Assembly: GCA_030589605.1 (NCBI GenBank)
Contig: JAUUVJ010000296.1
Location: forward strand, 1-5,680
Origin: Candidatus Hodarchaeota archaeon
GTDB taxonomy: Archaea; Asgardarchaeota; Heimdallarchaeia; Hodarchaeales; Hodarchaeaceae
Reading direction: 5' to 3'
DNA: 5,680 nucleotides
Of this stretch, positions 5,597 through 5,680 are shown piece by piece (the stretch's first letter is position 1; every line of letters begins with the position of its first letter). The notes beneath the pieces are model-generated. The model did no database searches. It worked only from the letters and a program-made list of their open reading frames with translations, and was not told the DNA's origin. The position numbers and the translations under genes are program-made.

Positions 5597-5647
5597 AAAA
5601 AAGATTTGGTGAGAACTTACTTCTTTTTTACAAGAAATCAGTTCTCA
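5597..5647 (-). terminator. Hairpin plus T-tract, minus-strand terminator
   Basis: Reading the minus strand, TGAGAACT (5647-5640) and AGTTCTCA (5617-5610) are perfect 8-bp reverse complements, with a short inner TTCT/AGAA pairing and an A/T-rich loop. A run of six T (5602-5597) follows after about 7 nt. This looks like a terminator of a minus-strand gene entering from the right; the stem begins in the last codons of the reading frame noted at 5638-5680. Confidence 0.45.
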
Positions 5648-5680
5648 GGGTTCAAAATGATTTCACTTTCTTCTTCTACG
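5638..5680 (-). CDS. Possible C-terminal tail of a minus-strand gene entering from the right edge
   Basis: In one minus-strand frame the edge reads VEEESEIILNPEN followed by TGA (5638-5640). The acidic tail is plausible, and the stop is overlapped by a hairpin with a downstream T-tract, as expected at a gene end. Only 14 codons including the stop are visible, so this rests mainly on the terminator. If real, it would be the gene upstream of the transporter unit. A competing reading is the start of a plus-strand gene at ATG 5657 (MISLSSST...). Confidence 0.3.
   Translation of the reverse strand, partial: VEEESEIILNPEN

Overview
The window is AT-rich (roughly two thirds A+T by eye) and reads as archaeal chromosome. 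The first gene resembles the archaeal phosphoserine-phosphatase-like HAD family. The second opens with a domain that aligns by eye to archaeal-type adenylate kinase (AdkA). Starts are preceded by GGTGA or GGAGGT Shine-Dalgarno matches or TATA-like boxes. An Asgard archaeon is a reasonable guess from composition and the mix of genes, but nothing in the window proves the lineage. No rRNA, tRNA, CRISPR array or insertion sequence was seen.

Layout. (1) At 1-431, minus strand, lies the N-terminal part of a HAD phosphatase that runs off the left edge. (2) At 432-584 is a divergent promoter region containing a 14-bp perfect palindrome. (3) At 585-1622, plus strand, is a two-domain protein: an AdkA-like P-loop domain fused to a nucleoside 2-deoxyribosyltransferase-like (NDT-like) domain, followed at once by a hairpin plus T-tract. 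(4) At 1623-1993 is a 371-nt gap without a gene but with several perfect inverted repeats. (5) At 1994-2800, plus strand, is an unrecognised membrane protein with six predicted helices. (6) At 2844-5289, minus strand and convergent to it, is a tight two-gene unit: a fused-domain ABC permease of the ferric-iron/thiamine (FbpB/ThiP) type, 691 aa, followed 4 nt later by a 121-aa membrane protein. (7) At 5290-5680 is the leader of that unit: candidate promoters, a possible 33-codon single-helix membrane peptide, and a hairpin terminator at the right edge that may end another minus-strand gene.

How the genes work together. The permease is one part of an importer whose binding protein and ATPase are not in the window. 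The 121-aa protein is probably translationally coupled to it and may be a small partner subunit. The HAD phosphatase and the AdkA-NDT fusion diverge from a shared intergenic region and could both act on phosphorylated small molecules or nucleotides, but no shared pathway can be shown.

Most unusual items: the AdkA-like/NDT-like fusion, which has lost the P-loop lysine and the kinase LID arginines but keeps the likely glycosidase glutamate; the extra two-helix insert in the second half of the permease; and the hairpin-rich gap at 1623-1993.
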